From Labilibaculum euxinicum (GTDB taxonomy: Bacteria; Bacteroidota; Bacteroidia; Bacteroidales; Marinifilaceae): 64,000 nucleotides of DNA. Of this stretch, positions 63,734 to 64,000 are shown piece after piece. The stretch spans positions 248,001-312,000 of the forward strand of contig NZ_WTCR01000003.1 in the NCBI RefSeq assembly GCF_009795715.1, in the 5' to 3' direction. The notes beneath the pieces are model-generated. The model searched no databases. It was not told the DNA's origin and saw only the letters and a list, made by a program, of their open reading frames with translations. Position 1 is the first letter of the stretch. Each line of letters starts with the position of its first letter. A program made the translations under genes and the position numbers.

Positions 63734-64000
63734 TCAGTTGATGCTGTTTTGGTTGAGTACATCCATAACCATGCTTTTGTAATTTCGGCCAATTGGGATG
63801 TATTTTTGTTCGACTTGAACAAGGCTTGAAGTGAAACTTTCAATTTTGTCGATCGCAATAATAAATGATCTGTGTATTCTTAGGAAATTTGTTTCGGGCA
63901 GCTTTTCCTCAATGTTACTAATGGTGTTAAGAGTAACAATTTCCTGTCCGTTTTCCTGATAAATACTTACATAGTTTCGCAGGCTTTCAATGTAAAGGAT
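63734..64000 (-). CDS. LytTR-family response regulator, C-terminal part, cut by window edge
   Basis: Read from the right edge on the minus strand, the open frame encodes ILYIESLRNYVSIYQENGQE, then IVTLNTISNIEEKLPETNFL, RIHRSFIIAIDKIESFTSSL and VQVEQKYIPIGRNYKSMVMD, and stops at 63734. This is the LytTR DNA-binding domain of LytR/AlgR-type regulators: the D-I-x-Y-I-E core, (F)xRIHRSFIIA and IPIGRNYK are all family marks. About 88 residues are visible; the receiver domain and start lie beyond the window. There is no internal start codon needed, so it is easy to miss. Confidence 0.9.
   Translation of the reverse strand: MLYIESLRNYVSIYQENGQEIVTLNTISNIEEKLPETNFLRIHRSFIIAIDKIESFTSSLVQVEQKYIPIGRNYKSMVMDVLNQNSIN

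Overview
The window comes from a Bacteroidota chromosome, most likely a marine or sediment Bacteroidales/Marinilabiliales-type bacterium (order-level placement is inference). The evidence is a SusC/SusD/SusE-type starch locus, a type IX secretion C-terminal tail, Bacteroidota-style promoters (TTTG, about 19-21 bp, TAnnTTTG), DUF6261- and C69-type genes, and a type VI-B (Cas13b) CRISPR system. DNA is AT-rich throughout. No rRNA or tRNA gene was recognised.

Layout. 0-4.7 kb: general metabolism and regulation (NmrA-like reductase fragment, EamA exporter, HIT protein, AraC regulator, aldo/keto reductase). 4.8-7.2 kb: an erythromycin-esterase/ChaN-like secreted protein flanked by pieces of a repeat family, then a 160-bp tandem array in which every unit carries a REP-like hairpin and an AAGGAG-preceded micro-ORF. 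7.3-12.1 kb: the defence locus, made of a promoter, a four-TM Csx27-like protein, Cas13b (1107 aa, both HEPN RxxxxH motifs intact) and a six-repeat CRISPR array whose distal end is interrupted by a REP-like element. 12.1-12.4 kb: a 41-bp tandem array, followed by a DUF6261-like gene. 13.8-30 kb: housekeeping genes (murB, threonine aldolase, a phosphoesterase, a GluP-type sugar importer with a ROK kinase under a divergent AraC gene, citrate synthase, ABC-F ATPase, glutathione peroxidase, C69 dipeptidase, CvfB-like RNA-binding protein). 30.4-33.9 kb: a 1146-aa protein made of two complete, in-register carboxyltransferase modules. 34-38.5 kb: a 23-bp hairpin array, a histidine-kinase remnant, a large hybrid sensor kinase and a secreted protein with three EF-hand-type loops.

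38.6-63.4 kb is one starch/maltodextrin utilisation locus. On the minus strand lie susC, susD, two SusE/F-type lipoproteins and a type-IX-secreted GH13 amylase. A LacI-family regulator is divergent from susC. On the plus strand follow an SLC45-like maltose transporter, beta-phosphoglucomutase, GH65 maltose phosphorylase, a SusA-like GH13, a GH31 alpha-glucosidase and two lipoprotein GH13 enzymes. The inferred flow is: surface amylases cut starch, SusCDEF captures and imports maltodextrin, periplasmic GH13/GH31 enzymes trim it, and maltose enters the cytoplasm and is phosphorolysed to glucose and beta-glucose-1-phosphate. The window ends with a second 41-bp tandem array of unrelated sequence and the 3' part of a LytTR response regulator running off the right edge.

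The most notable items are the Cas13b/Csx27-like locus with its REP-interrupted array end, the double carboxyltransferase fusion, the micro-ORF-bearing 160-bp array just upstream of the CRISPR operon, and several compact tandem hairpin arrays.
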